64,000 bases of DNA. Origin: Halorubrum amylolyticum (GTDB lineage Archaea; Halobacteriota; Halobacteria; Halobacteriales; Haloferacaceae). Below, piece after piece: positions 1-8,279 of the stretch. The DNA lies in assembly GCF_004114995.1 (NCBI RefSeq), contig NZ_SDJP01000007.1, forward strand, positions 47,304-111,303, in the 5' to 3' direction. Under the pieces are notes generated by a model. It was not told where the DNA came from and did not search any database. It was given only the letters and a program-made list of their open reading frames with translations. Made by a program: the position numbers and the translations under genes. The stretch's first letter is position 1, and the number at the start of each line of letters is the position of its first letter.

Positions 1-52
1 CGAAGACACAACGATTATACGCGGCGATAACGTCGTCACCATCAAAGCATGA
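1..52 (+). CDS. Lsm/Sm-like RNA-binding protein, C-terminal end only
   Basis: Only the last 16 codons are present, ending in [13 protein letters not shown], which matches the closing beta strand (the IRG-containing Sm2 motif) of archaeal Lsm proteins. These form heptameric rings that bind U-rich RNA. The stop codon overlaps the next start in an ATGA arrangement, so this gene is translationally coupled to L37e; lsm-rpl37e is a common haloarchaeal pair. The N-terminus lies outside the window. Confidence 0.8.
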   Translation, partial: EDTTIIRGDNVVTIKA

Positions 53-225
53 CCGGCTCCGGAACGCCCTCTCAGGGGAAGAAGAACAAGACGGTTCACG
101 TGAAGTGCCGCCGCTGCGGCGAGAAATCCTACCACGTCAAGAAGGAGCGCTGCTCCTCGTGCGGCTTCGGCGACTCGCCGTCCCGCCGCGATTACGCCTG
201 GCAGTCGAAGACCGGCGACAACTGA
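49..225 (+). CDS. rpl37e: 50S ribosomal protein L37e
   Basis: A 58-aa basic zinc-ribbon protein of the large ribosomal subunit. The four zinc cysteines lie in two CxxC knuckles (CRRCG near residue 20 and CSSCG near 35), followed by the basic SPSRRDYAW segment that packs on 23S rRNA. The ATG overlaps the stop of the preceding Lsm gene by four bases, so the start is well fixed. Length and motifs are those of the archaeal/eukaryotic L37e family. An overlapping ORF starting at 105 is a shadow frame. Confidence 0.95.
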   Translation: MTGSGTPSQGKKNKTVHVKCRRCGEKSYHVKKERCSSCGFGDSPSRRDYAWQSKTGDN

Positions 226-368
226 CGACCGCGCTCTCTCTTCAGACGATTTCGTTTCGCAGTTCCCCAGCCGATGCGCCGGGGGCGGTCGACCGCGGAC
301 TGCTTCCGATCCCCCGACGCGACCGCCGGGAGCCCAACCGTTAACGGCGGCTGTCGCCGACGGCGGGT

Positions 369-1415
369 ATGGATCTCTCGATCGTCGACCTCTCGCCGGT
401 CCCCGCGGGCGGGACCGCCGCCGACGCGTACGCGAATACTGTCGCGGCCGCGGAGCAGGCCGAGCGACTCGGCTACTCGCGGTTCTGGGTCGCCGAGCAC
501 CACGGGATGGGCGACCGGCTCGCCGGGACGACCCCGGAGGTGCTGCTCGGCCGCCTCGCGGGCGCGACGAACTCGATCCGGCTCGGTACGGGCGCCGTCC
601 TGCTCAACCACTACAGCCCGTACAAGGTCGCGGAGGCGTTCGGGACGCTCGACGGGCTCGCTCCCGGGCGGATCGACGCCGGCCTCGGCCGGGCGAACGG
701 CTCGCCGGCCGCGGATCGGGCGCTCGGCACGGACCGGCGCGTCGAGAACCCCGACGAGGACCACGAGGAGCGAATCCGCGCGGTCGCGAACCACCTGTAC
801 GACGCCTTCCCCGACGACCACCCGTACGCCGACCTGGACGTGCCGGGGTCCGGGGCGGAGCCGCCGGTCCCGTGGGTGCTCGGCTCCAGCCCGTCGAGCG
901 CGGCGATCGCCGGGAAACTTGGTGCACGCTACTGCTTCGCCGCGTTCATCCGCCCGGGCTTCGCGGAGCGCGCCTTCGCGGCCTACCGCGAGCACTTCGA
1001 GCCCACGGGCCTCGGTGGCGGCCTTGCGGAGCCGCACGGGATGGTCGCGGTCAACGCGGTCGCCGCCGAGACGGACGCGGCCGCGGCGCGGCGACGGGCG
1101 CCCGCGGAAGCGACGTTCAGGCGGATGCAGCGGGGCGAGATCGGACCGACGCCGGGGGTCGAGGAGGCGGTCAGCGAGCTCGGCGGCGTGCCGGAGCCGA
1201 CCCCGGCGACGCTCAATCCCGACGAGTGGCCGCGGGCGATCTCCGGGGAACCCGAGACGATGGCCGGACTGCTCTCGCAGCTCGCGGACCGCGTCGGCGC
1301 CGACGAGGTGATGATCCAGCACGTCGTGCCCGACCACGAGGACGCGCTCCGGTCCCACGAGCTGCTGGCGGAGGCGGTCGGGATCGAGCCGCGCGGGCCG
1401 ACCGCCCGCGAGTGA
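369..1415 (+). CDS. LLM-class flavin-dependent oxidoreductase (luciferase-like)
   Basis: A 348-aa TIM-barrel protein of the bacterial-luciferase-like monooxygenase family, which uses reduced F420 or FMN. Family marks are RFWVAEHHG near residue 38, IRLGTGAVLL near 70 and APGRIDAGLGRA near 98. The substrate cannot be told from sequence. A TTAACGG box at 341-347 lies about 25 nt before the ATG, which fits a leaderless transcript and supports this start. It appears monocistronic and converges with the nucleotidase gene. Confidence 0.85.
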   Translation: MDLSIVDLSPVPAGGTAADAYANTVAAAEQAERLGYSRFWVAEHHGMGDRLAGTTPEVLLGRLAGATNSIRLGTGAVLLNHYSPYKVAEAFGTLDGLAPGRIDAGLGRANGSPAADRALGTDRRVENPDEDHEERIRAVANHLYDAFPDDHPYADLDVPGSGAEPPVPWVLGSSPSSAAIAGKLGARYCFAAFIRPGFAERAFAAYREHFEPTGLGGGLAEPHGMVAVNAVAAETDAAAARRRAPAEATFRRMQRGEIGPTPGVEEAVSELGGVPEPTPATLNPDEWPRAISGEPETMAGLLSQLADRVGADEVMIQHVVPDHEDALRSHELLAEAVGIEPRGPTARE

Positions 1416-1475
1416 ACTCGGCGGGGTTCCGCCGCCGTCCCGCGAACGGACGGTCCCGCGCTCCCCCTCTCCGCC

Positions 1476-2948
1476 TCAGTCCTCCGCCTCAGCGGTCCCG
1501 CCGCCGGCCGCGGCGCGGTTCCGGATCTCGATCCGCCCCTCGATCGCGGGATCGATCCCGCGTTCGCGGGCGTAGGCGGCGAGCATCTCGTACTGGATGT
1601 CGGCCTCGTCGATCCGGTGGCGTTGCGCGAGCGTCGGGAACTCGTGGTCGGAATGGAGCAGGAACTCCGAGACCGCGACGGTGTAGCGCGCCTCGGGATC
1701 GATCGGTTCGCCGCCGACCGTGGCCTCCAGGATCAGCTCGGCGTCGGCGTCCCAGACGACCCGCGCGTTCGAGACGTGGCCGTGCCACCAGTCGTCCTCG
1801 CCGAAGTCCACGTCGGGCGCGGCCATCTCGCGGAGCGCGTCGCGAAGCTCCGCGCCCGTGACGGACGCGAGCGCCACGGGCTCCTCGAACGGGATCAGGC
1901 TGATCAGGTCGGCCTTCGTCACGTCGCCGTGCCACGGGTCGCCCTGTCGGAGCCCGCCCGCGTTCGACAGCCCCACGTCGGCGTCGAGCGCCCAGCGGAA
2001 CGCGTCCGCGACGAAGTTGCCGACGCGGCACTCCCCGCCGTGGACGACCTCGCCGGACCGCTCGATCGGCTCGTCGACGCGGTCGACGACCTCGCCGAGG
2101 TCCGCCGCGGCCATCCGCTCTTCGAGGGCGGCTTCGAGCGCGGCGACCGGCTCGGCGCCGTCCGGTTCGTGGAGCGTCGCGGTGGGGGCGGGTCCCCCGC
2201 CGACTACGCCTCCCTCGCCGTCGGCCTCGCCGTCGGCCTCGCCGGTCCCGCCCAGCTCGACTTCGACGACGGCCTCGCCGTTAACGCCGGGACGGACCAG
2301 CAGGGTGTCTCCCACGCGCTCGTTCCGCGGGCTGTGGATGTGGCCGCCGAGGATCGCGTCCACGTCGAGCTCGCGGGCGAGGTCGTCGTCGCCCGCGCCG
2401 AGGTGCGAGAGGACGACGGCGTGATCGAGACCGTCCCCGTTCTCGGCGACCTCCGCGCGCATCTCGCCGAGCGCGTCCCGCGCGGCGGCGACGGGGTCGT
2501 CGAAGGAGAGGTCGGCGGCCATCGGGTTCAGCGAGTCGGTCGCGGGGTCGGTGACGCCCACGAAGCCGACGGTCGCGCCGTCGACCCGCCGAGTCGCCCA
2601 CGGGACGACGCCCTCGTCGCGGCCGAAGGGGTCCCCGTTCTCGTCGCGGACGTTCGCGGAGACGAACGTCGCGGTGGCGTCGTCGACGAGCCCGCGCAGC
2701 GGGTCCGGTCCGTAGTCGAACTCGTGGTTGCCGAACGTGTCGAGGCGGGTGTCTGTCGCGGCGTAGAAGTCGAGCACCTGCCGGCCGGTCGCGACCAGCG
2801 AGAGGACGCCCGGGGCGGCCGTGTCGCCGGTGGCGACGACGGCGGCGTCGGGGCCGGACAGGTCGCGGACCCGGCCGGCGAGGCGGGCCGCCCGCTCGGG
2901 GGCGTCGAAGACGTTCTCGATGTCGGAGTAGTGAACGAGACGGACCAT
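1476..2948 (-). CDS. 5'-nucleotidase/2',3'-cyclic phosphodiesterase-type metallophosphatase
   Basis: A 490-aa UshA-like protein with an N-terminal calcineurin-type metallophosphatase domain and a C-terminal 5'-nucleotidase domain. Visible metal motifs are a variant first motif HYSDIEN near residue 6, GDTAAP near 41, GNHEFDYG near 73 and GGHIHS near 200. The C-terminal domain has NAGGLRQG, the nucleotide-binding NxGGxR signature. UshA proteins are usually exported, but no signal peptide or Tat motif is visible, so a cytosolic role is inferred. An acidic EADGEADGEG linker separates the domains. Confidence 0.85.
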   Translation of the reverse strand: MVRLVHYSDIENVFDAPERAARLAGRVRDLSGPDAAVVATGDTAAPGVLSLVATGRQVLDFYAATDTRLDTFGNHEFDYGPDPLRGLVDDATATFVSANVRDENGDPFGRDEGVVPWATRRVDGATVGFVGVTDPATDSLNPMAADLSFDDPVAAARDALGEMRAEVAENGDGLDHAVVLSHLGAGDDDLARELDVDAILGGHIHSPRNERVGDTLLVRPGVNGEAVVEVELGGTGEADGEADGEGGVVGGGPAPTATLHEPDGAEPVAALEAALEERMAAADLGEVVDRVDEPIERSGEVVHGGECRVGNFVADAFRWALDADVGLSNAGGLRQGDPWHGDVTKADLISLIPFEEPVALASVTGAELRDALREMAAPDVDFGEDDWWHGHVSNARVVWDADAELILEATVGGEPIDPEARYTVAVSEFLLHSDHEFPTLAQRHRIDEADIQYEMLAAYARERGIDPAIEGRIEIRNRAAAGGGTAEAED

Positions 2949-3117
2949 TCGATGTGGGTGAAGAGGGACGAGCGACGCTTAAAAAGCGCGGAGTTCGGGC
3001 GGCGCGTCGCCGTCGGGATGCGGTGCGGCGCCTCAGTAGAACCGTCGCGAACCCCGTGAGTGAAGCGGGTCCGCCCTCCGTGAGCCCCGCTCGCACACGC
3101 GCAGGACATTGAAAGCG

Positions 3118-3239
3118 CTTTTATGGATGTCCGGACTACGTCGCTTCACAGCCTCTGCGGGGTTGATGATGTGCCGTTCCGTTAGGGACCGACCACGGGA
3201 CGGACACGCGAGCCCGCGCGGGGGATAGGTGAACAACAT
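3118..3239 (+). promoter_or_regulatory. Promoter and about 93-nt leader of the L7Ae operon
   Basis: A TATA-like GCTTTTATGG at 3118-3127 would start transcription near 3147, leaving an unusually long leader where many genes here are leaderless. The leader contains TGATGAT at 3164-3170 (like box C of a kink-turn), a hairpin with CCGTTCC (3174-3180) pairing GGGACGG (3197-3203), and a Shine-Dalgarno-like AGGTGA at 3227-3232, eight bases before the ATG. L7Ae binds kink-turns, so the leader could carry an autoregulatory site. No matching CTGA box is visible, so that is inference. Confidence 0.5.
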
Positions 3240-3602
3240 ATGCCCGTTTACGTAGACTACGAAACCCCAGCCGACCTCGCCGAGCGATCGCTTGAGGCGC
3301 TCGAGGTCGCCCGAGACACCGGTACCGTGAAGAAAGGAACCAACGAGACCACGAAGGCCGTCGAACGCGGCAACGCGGACCTCGTCATCGTCGCCGAGGA
3401 CGTCTCCCCCGAGGAAATCGTGATGCACCTCCCCGAACTCGCCGAGGAGAAGGGCATCCCGGTCGTCTTCGTCGACACGCAGGACGAAGTCGGCCACGCC
3501 GCCGGCCTCGAAGTCGGCTCGGCCGCCGCCGCCATCGTTGACGCCGGCGACGCCGACGACGACGTCGAGGACATCGGCGAGAAGGTCGCGGAGCTTCGAT
3601 AA
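3240..3602 (+). CDS. rpl7ae: 50S ribosomal protein L7Ae
   Basis: A 120-aa kink-turn-binding protein. In archaea L7Ae is part of the 50S subunit and also a core component of box C/D and H/ACA RNPs and of RNase P. The RNA-binding signature [12 protein letters not shown] lies near residue 34, followed by the [13 protein letters not shown] segment typical of the family. It is the first gene of a tight operon with S28e (6 bp gap), L24e and Ndk. An SD-like AGGTGA sets the ATG start. Confidence 0.97.
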   Translation: MPVYVDYETPADLAERSLEALEVARDTGTVKKGTNETTKAVERGNADLVIVAEDVSPEEIVMHLPELAEEKGIPVVFVDTQDEVGHAAGLEVGSAAAAIVDAGDADDDVEDIGEKVAELR

Positions 3603-3608
3603 CCACCC

Positions 3609-3833
3609 ATGAGCGCAGAAGAGGGCACCGGCGACTCGACGACCGCGGAGGTCATCGAGGTCGTCGGCAAGACCGGGATGCACGGCGAGGCCATGCAGGT
3701 CAAGTGCCGCATCCAGGAGGGATCGAACCAGGGCCGGATCATCACCCGGAACGTCCTGGGCCCCGTCCGCATGGGCGACGTGCTCCAGCTCCGGGAGACC
3801 CAGCGCGACGCGGACTCCATCGGAGGGCGATAA
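3609..3833 (+). CDS. rps28e: 30S ribosomal protein S28e
   Basis: A 74-aa OB-fold protein of the small subunit, located near the mRNA exit region. The family core runs from [13 protein letters not shown] through [16 protein letters not shown] to [10 protein letters not shown] at the C-terminus. It has a slightly longer acidic N-terminus ([11 protein letters not shown]), as usual in haloarchaea. Second gene of the L7Ae-S28e-L24e-Ndk operon, with 3 bp before L24e. Confidence 0.97.
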   Translation: MSAEEGTGDSTTAEVIEVVGKTGMHGEAMQVKCRIQEGSNQGRIITRNVLGPVRMGDVLQLRETQRDADSIGGR

Positions 3834-3836
3834 CCA

Positions 3837-4025
3837 ATGGTCGAGACACGCACCTGCGACTACACCGGCGAGGAGATCGAGCCCGGCACGGGCACAATGT
3901 ACGTCAAGAAGGACGGACAGATTCTCCACTTCGTCGACTCGAAGGCGGAGAAGAACTACTTCCTCGGCCGCGAGGCGCGCGACCTCGAGTGGACCGAGGA
4001 AGGGCGCAATCAGGGTGGCGAGTAG
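3837..4025 (+). CDS. rpl24e: 50S ribosomal protein L24e
   Basis: A 62-aa L24e protein. It has CDYTGEEIEPGTGTMYVKKDG at the N-terminal ribbon and FVDSKAEKNYFLGR, where a KxxKN-type segment contacts rRNA. Only one cysteine (Cys7) is left of the zinc ribbon seen in other archaea, so metal binding has probably been lost. It lies between S28e and Ndk in the same operon; its TAG stop directly abuts the Ndk ATG. Confidence 0.95.
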   Translation: MVETRTCDYTGEEIEPGTGTMYVKKDGQILHFVDSKAEKNYFLGREARDLEWTEEGRNQGGE

Positions 4026-4505
4026 ATGAGCCACCACGACGAGCGCACCTTCGTGATGGTCAAGCCCGACGGCGTGCAGCGCGGTCTCATCGGCGAGGTC
4101 GTCTCCCGCTTCGAGGACCGCGGGCTGAAGCTCGTCGGCGGCAAGTTCATGCAGATCGACGAGGGACTCGCCCACGAGCACTACGGTGAACACGAGGGCA
4201 AGCCGTTCTTCGACGGCCTTGTCGACTTTATCACCTCCGGCCCCGTCTTCGCGATGGTGTGGGAGGGCGCGGACGCGACCCGACAGGTTCGCTCGATGGT
4301 CGGCGAGACCGATCCCGCCGAGTCCGCCCCGGGCACGATCCGCGGCGACTTCGGCCTCGATCTCGGCCACAACGTGATCCACGCGTCGGACCACGAGGAC
4401 GAGGGCGCCAACGAGCGCGAGATCGGCCTGTTCTTCGACGAGGACGAGCTCGTCGACTACGGCCTCGACACCGCGGCGTGGGTGTACGAGGACGAGCAGC
4501 GCTGA
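4026..4505 (+). CDS. ndk: Nucleoside diphosphate kinase
   Basis: A 159-aa enzyme that transfers the gamma phosphate of ATP to NDPs through a phosphohistidine. The catalytic histidine is His119 in NVIHASD, the family signature. The N-terminal [14 protein letters not shown] contains the conserved lysine, and GTIRGDFG lies near residue 103. Numerous surface acidic residues fit high-salt adaptation. It is the last gene of the L7Ae ribosomal operon, a linkage frequent in archaea that ties NTP supply to translation. Confidence 0.97.
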   Translation: MSHHDERTFVMVKPDGVQRGLIGEVVSRFEDRGLKLVGGKFMQIDEGLAHEHYGEHEGKPFFDGLVDFITSGPVFAMVWEGADATRQVRSMVGETDPAESAPGTIRGDFGLDLGHNVIHASDHEDEGANEREIGLFFDEDELVDYGLDTAAWVYEDEQR

Positions 4506-4673
4506 CCGGCGACGCCGCCTTTCACTGTCGTTTCCTCCGACGCTGCGCTCCCGCGAGCGGTAGCCATTCCGACACACCTCGTTTCCGGTGAAACCACCGC
4601 TGAAATTCGGTGACTGCGACGGGAAGCCGTCCCGTATCGGGTGATAAATCCGCCCGCGAAGGGTCCCGACTCT

Positions 4674-5939
4674 TCAGTCGGACAGCGCCAGGACCCGACC
4701 GTCCTCGACGACCACGAGCACCTCCGCGCTCCCGTCGCCGGTCACGTCCGCGAACAGGGGGCCCGCGTACACGACCGCGTCGCCGACTTCGCCGCGGGCG
4801 ATCGCCTCGCCGTGCTGATTCAGCGCGAGGACGCCGCCGTTCCGGTTCACCGCGACCGGGCCGGGGGACCCGTCGCCGTCGACATCGGCGACGCCCGGGG
4901 CGTTCACTCGGGTGTCGCCGCCGTACTGCTGTTTCCAGACGACTTCGCCGTCGAGCAGGTCGACCGCCCAGACGCTCCCGCTCCCGCCGACGTGGACGCG
5001 ACCGGGGTCCGCGTCGCCGACGGTGACGGGCAGGTCCTGGAGCCCGACCTCGTAGCGGCTCCCGCCGTCGGCCACGTCGATCGTCTCCAGGTTCCCGTTC
5101 GCGCCGCCGAGCGCGAGCACCGGGCCGCTCCGGGTGTCCGCCGCGCTCCAGCTCAGGGGCGTGACCGACGGGGTCGTCGTCCACCGCGCCTCGCCGCTCG
5201 CGTCGAGCAGGCTGATCGAGCGCTCCCCGTCGGCCGCGGTCGCGACCGCGAGCCCGCGGGCGGTGCCGTCTTCGCCGTCTCCGCCGGCCCCGGTTCCCTC
5301 AGACCCGTCGAAGTCGACGGCCAGCGGTCGGCGCTTCACCGATTCGTCGAGATCGACCTCAAAGACCGGGTCGCCGCCGGCGTCGACCGCTCGGACCTTG
5401 CCGTCGGTCGTGACCGCGGCGACCTCGGCGTTGCCGTCGCCGTCGAGGTCCCCGATCGCCGGCCGGAGCCCGCCCGGTCCGCCGAGGTCCACGGCGAACC
5501 GCTCGGTGCCGTCCGTCGGGTCGAGGACGACGAGGGAGCCGGGAGCGGTCGTGAACGCGACGACCTCGTCGCCGCCGAGCTCGCCGGTGACCAACCCGCT
5601 CGTCGCGGGGGGATCGGTGCCGTCGCCGTCGTCGGTGTCGCCGGTACCGGCGTCCTCCCCGCCGACCGGCGTTCTCCACTCCACGTCGCCGCCGACGGCG
5701 GTGGCGCGTATCGTCCGGTTCCCGTCCTCGACCGTCGGCTGGAGGACGATCGGGTCGCCGTCCATGGTGGCGACGACCGCGCCGCTGCCGTCGTCGCCGG
5801 CGACGGGCTCCGACTCCCAGACGACCTCTGCGTCGATGGTGGCGTCGTCGACGCCGACGAACGCGAAGAGGGCGACGCCCACGCCGGTCGCGCCGCCGGC
5901 GAACAGGATCAGGCTCGCGAACAGAACGCGACGGTCCAT
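4674..5939 (-). CDS. Membrane-anchored FG-GAP/PQQ-like beta-propeller protein
   Basis: A 421-aa protein with one N-terminal hydrophobic segment (about residues 5-27) and then repeated blades. Calcium-type VCBS/FG-GAP motifs are DLDGDGNAEV, DVDGDGSPGP and DVTGDGSAEV. The PQQ-like WAVDLLDGEVVWKQQYG suggests a seven- or eight-bladed propeller held outside the membrane. The role is unknown; such proteins often mediate binding or scaffold complexes. The acidic stretch DAGTGDTDDGDGTD near residue 98 looks like a flexible loop. Confidence 0.75.
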   Translation of the reverse strand: MDRRVLFASLILFAGGATGVGVALFAFVGVDDATIDAEVVWESEPVAGDDGSGAVVATMDGDPIVLQPTVEDGNRTIRATAVGGDVEWRTPVGGEDAGTGDTDDGDGTDPPATSGLVTGELGGDEVVAFTTAPGSLVVLDPTDGTERFAVDLGGPGGLRPAIGDLDGDGNAEVAAVTTDGKVRAVDAGGDPVFEVDLDESVKRRPLAVDFDGSEGTGAGGDGEDGTARGLAVATAADGERSISLLDASGEARWTTTPSVTPLSWSAADTRSGPVLALGGANGNLETIDVADGGSRYEVGLQDLPVTVGDADPGRVHVGGSGSVWAVDLLDGEVVWKQQYGGDTRVNAPGVADVDGDGSPGPVAVNRNGGVLALNQHGEAIARGEVGDAVVYAGPLFADVTGDGSAEVLVVVEDGRVLALSD

Positions 5940-5995
5940 TACGTGCGGTTCGGCCGTCGGCGTGATACCCCTGTCGGATGCGGCGGGCTGGAGAC

Positions 5996-6051
5996 GGCGG
6001 CGTGGCGGCGTGGCGGCGTGGCGGCGTGGCGGCGGGGTGGCGGCGGGGTGG
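5996..6051. repeat. 8-bp GCGGCGTG tandem repeat
   Basis: About four exact copies of the octamer followed by GGGGTGGC-type variants, between two minus-strand genes. It is pure G/C-rich, has no coding support, and looks like replication slippage. Confidence 0.8.
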
Positions 6052-6072
6052 GCCGTCGTGCCGGGGAGGATG

Positions 6073-6795
6073 TCATAGCAGCGTGGCGACGTGGTCCGCG
6101 TACGCCGGCCCCACCCGGTCGCGGAGAGCCTCGGGGTCGCGCTCGCCGTCGACGTTCACGAGGTAGGCCGCCCCGTCGCGGGTCCCGTACGCGCCGTGGA
6201 AGTCGTAGACGAAGCCGTACACGTCGGCGCCGGCGGCCGTTTCGGTTCCCCGGGCGATCGTCACCTGCTCGTGGACGTTGTACTCGACGAGCCGGTTCCG
6301 GAGGGTGGGAGCGTCGCCGACGGGCTCGTCGTCGCCGGGTTCGTCCTCGCCGGGGCCGTCGCCGTCGAGCGCGTCGAGGCCCGACTCGACGATCGGGACG
6401 AGCTCCTCCACGTCGGCTCTGACGCCGGGTTCCTCGGGGAGTTCGCCGGTACGGACCGCGGAGAGGGCCGCGCCGACCGCGCCGCACCCGGTGTGTCCGA
6501 CGACCGCGAGCGCGTCCGTGCCGGTGTAGGCGAGCGGGTACGCGACGCTGCCGGCGAGCACGCGCTCGCCGTCGACGCGGTCGCTCACGCGGTTCCCGAT
6601 GTTGCCGGCGGTGAAGAGGAAGCCCGGCCGATCGACCGCCCACATCCCCTCCTGAGCCACGCGGGAGTCCGAACAGCAGACGGAGACGACCGAGGGGCGC
6701 TGGCCGTCGCGCTGGCCCCCGAAGGTCTCCGCGTCGAGCGACGCGACGTGCTCGTCGTTGCGGTCGAGGAGTTCGGTCAGGAGGTCGCGCGCCAT
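6073..6795 (-). CDS. Beta-class carbonic anhydrase
   Basis: A 240-aa zinc enzyme for CO2/bicarbonate interconversion. Zinc ligands and the catalytic dyad are visible: Cys41-Ser-Asp43-Ser-Arg45 in CCSDSR, and His101/Cys104 in GHTGCGAVG. The NIGNRV segment near 65 is also a family mark. An acidic insertion (DGDGPGEDEPGDDEP) lies in the variable region. There is no signal peptide, so it should be cytosolic. It sits alone between the propeller gene and a tiny membrane protein. Confidence 0.92.
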   Translation of the reverse strand: MARDLLTELLDRNDEHVASLDAETFGGQRDGQRPSVVSVCCSDSRVAQEGMWAVDRPGFLFTAGNIGNRVSDRVDGERVLAGSVAYPLAYTGTDALAVVGHTGCGAVGAALSAVRTGELPEEPGVRADVEELVPIVESGLDALDGDGPGEDEPGDDEPVGDAPTLRNRLVEYNVHEQVTIARGTETAAGADVYGFVYDFHGAYGTRDGAAYLVNVDGERDPEALRDRVGPAYADHVATLL

Positions 6796-6879
6796 ACCCG
6801 TCGACCCGCCCCCGTGTTTAAAAAGGAGACGAACGGGGCGAGAATCGGTGGCAGCGGGGGCCTATCGGGCCGACGACGC

Positions 6880-7014
6880 TCACGCGATCAGGCCGACGAT
6901 CTGTACCAGGAATCCGACGACGAAGACGGCGAGGAGGGCGATCGTCGCCACCACCACCGCGGGCGCGAGGGTCTCGTCGTCCTGATCGAGCACGAGCGAC
7001 TCCATGTCCTTCAT
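6880..7014 (-). CDS. Small single-pass membrane protein (44 aa)
   Basis: A short gene reading MKDMESLVLDQDDETLAPAV, then a strongly hydrophobic segment (about residues 17-43) ending at the C-terminus. An acidic soluble head followed by one clean transmembrane helix is typical of small haloarchaeal membrane proteins. Codon third positions are G/C-rich like the neighbours. Function is unknown; no partner can be assigned from context. Confidence 0.6.
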   Translation of the reverse strand: MKDMESLVLDQDDETLAPAVVVATIALLAVFVVGFLVQIVGLIA

Positions 7015-7202
7015 GCGAGACCCGTCGTCGCGGCGGGATTTGAACGCTTCGCTCGGCGGATCGCCCGGTCCGAGGGAACGGCGACGGTGCTCGGTGTCCC
7101 GCGTCCCCGCCGCTGAAGGGAAGCTTCATTTACCTCTCGACGGACCGTGCGGATGGATGAGTTACGGAGGGCAGCTGACCACCGGAACCGGGAGAGGTGC
7201 CC

Positions 7203-7832
7203 ATGTCGAACGGTGACGCGACCGACGGTACGGGGCCGCAGGGGGCGGCCACCCGCCCGACGGGTGACGGGGCCGACCCGGCGGACGACGCGAGCGCGCC
7301 GTCGGCCGCGGAGGCGTCCGCCGGCGCGCTGGTCGTGGTCTGCGGACTGCCGGGCGTCGGCAAGACGACGGTGGCGGAGCGGATCGCCGACCGCGTCGGC
7401 GGCGAGGTCCTCCGGACCGACGTGATCCGCAAGGAGCTGTTCGACGAGCCGGCGTACACGGACGCGGAGACCGAGGCCGTCTACGCGGAGCTGATCGACC
7501 GCGCCGGCGACCGCGTCGCCGAGGGTTCCGCCGTCGTCCTCGACGCGACGTTCGCCGACGCGCGGTTTCGCGCGGACGCGCGCGAGACGGGCGAGCGCGC
7601 CGCGGACGGGCTCGCGCTCGTCGAGGTGGAGTGCGACGAGGCGGTCGTCGAGCGCCGGATCGAGCGTCGCGACGGGATCAGCGACGCCGACTTCGAGGTC
7701 CACCTCCACTTCAAGGAGCTGTTCGACCGGATCGAGACCGACCACGTCGTCGTCGACAACTCCGGCGATCAGGCGGAGACGTTCGCGCAGGTCGACGCCG
7801 CGTTCGGCTGGACCCGCTCCGGCGGGGTCTGA
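7203..7832 (+). CDS. P-loop kinase-like ATPase
   Basis: A 209-aa protein with a Walker A motif GLPGVGKT at residues 48-55 after a low-complexity Ala/Asp/Gly N-terminus. A DVIRK segment shortly after, and a VVLDATF segment resembling a Walker B, follow the pattern of small-molecule and polynucleotide kinases of the AAA_33 type. The substrate is unknown. The start at ATG 7203 follows a GGAGAGGTG Shine-Dalgarno-like run and is preferred to GTG 7197. Confidence 0.75.
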   Translation: MSNGDATDGTGPQGAATRPTGDGADPADDASAPSAAEASAGALVVVCGLPGVGKTTVAERIADRVGGEVLRTDVIRKELFDEPAYTDAETEAVYAELIDRAGDRVAEGSAVVLDATFADARFRADARETGERAADGLALVEVECDEAVVERRIERRDGISDADFEVHLHFKELFDRIETDHVVVDNSGDQAETFAQVDAAFGWTRSGGV

Positions 7833-7963
7833 GGGCGACGTCGAACGGCGGTTCACGCGATCCGAGGCCGACCGAGCCGTCCGAGATCCCTGCCAATAAC
7901 TCTCACGAGAAACGCGCACACGCGTCTCCCATCACTTATACGGACGACCGTCATACGAACTGT

Positions 7964-8248
7964 ATGAGCGAAGAATCCGGGCGTCGGAACCTCCGAATGC
8001 CCTCGGACGACGAAGTGTTCGCCGTGGTGACGGAACACCTCGGCGGGAACCACGTGCGACTGCGCTGCGTCGACGGCGAGACGCGGATGGGCCGGATTCC
8101 CGGCCGCATGAAGTACCGAACGTGGATCAGCGAGGGCGACGTCGTCCTCGCGGAACCGTGGGACTGGCAGGACGAGAAGGCGAACGTCGAGTGGCGGTAC
8201 GACGACGAGGACGCGGACCAGCTCCGCCGCGAAGGCCACATCCAGTAG
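7964..8248 (+). CDS. eif1a: Translation initiation factor aIF1A
   Basis: A 94-aa S1/OB-fold initiation factor that binds the ribosomal A site. Conserved parts are [24 protein letters not shown] and the [12 protein letters not shown] loop, followed by [15 protein letters not shown] and an acidic tail. A TATA box CACTTATACGG at 7933-7943 lies about 26 nt upstream of the ATG, supporting a leaderless mRNA and this start rather than the longer in-frame ORF upstream. Confidence 0.95.
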   Translation: MSEESGRRNLRMPSDDEVFAVVTEHLGGNHVRLRCVDGETRMGRIPGRMKYRTWISEGDVVLAEPWDWQDEKANVEWRYDDEDADQLRREGHIQ

Positions 8249-8279
8249 CCGTCAGGGTCCAGTAGCCGTCGAAGCCACA

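Noticed and set aside
3033..4577. 514-codon minus-strand ORF opposite the L7Ae operon
   Set aside because: Antisense shadow of four certain genes.
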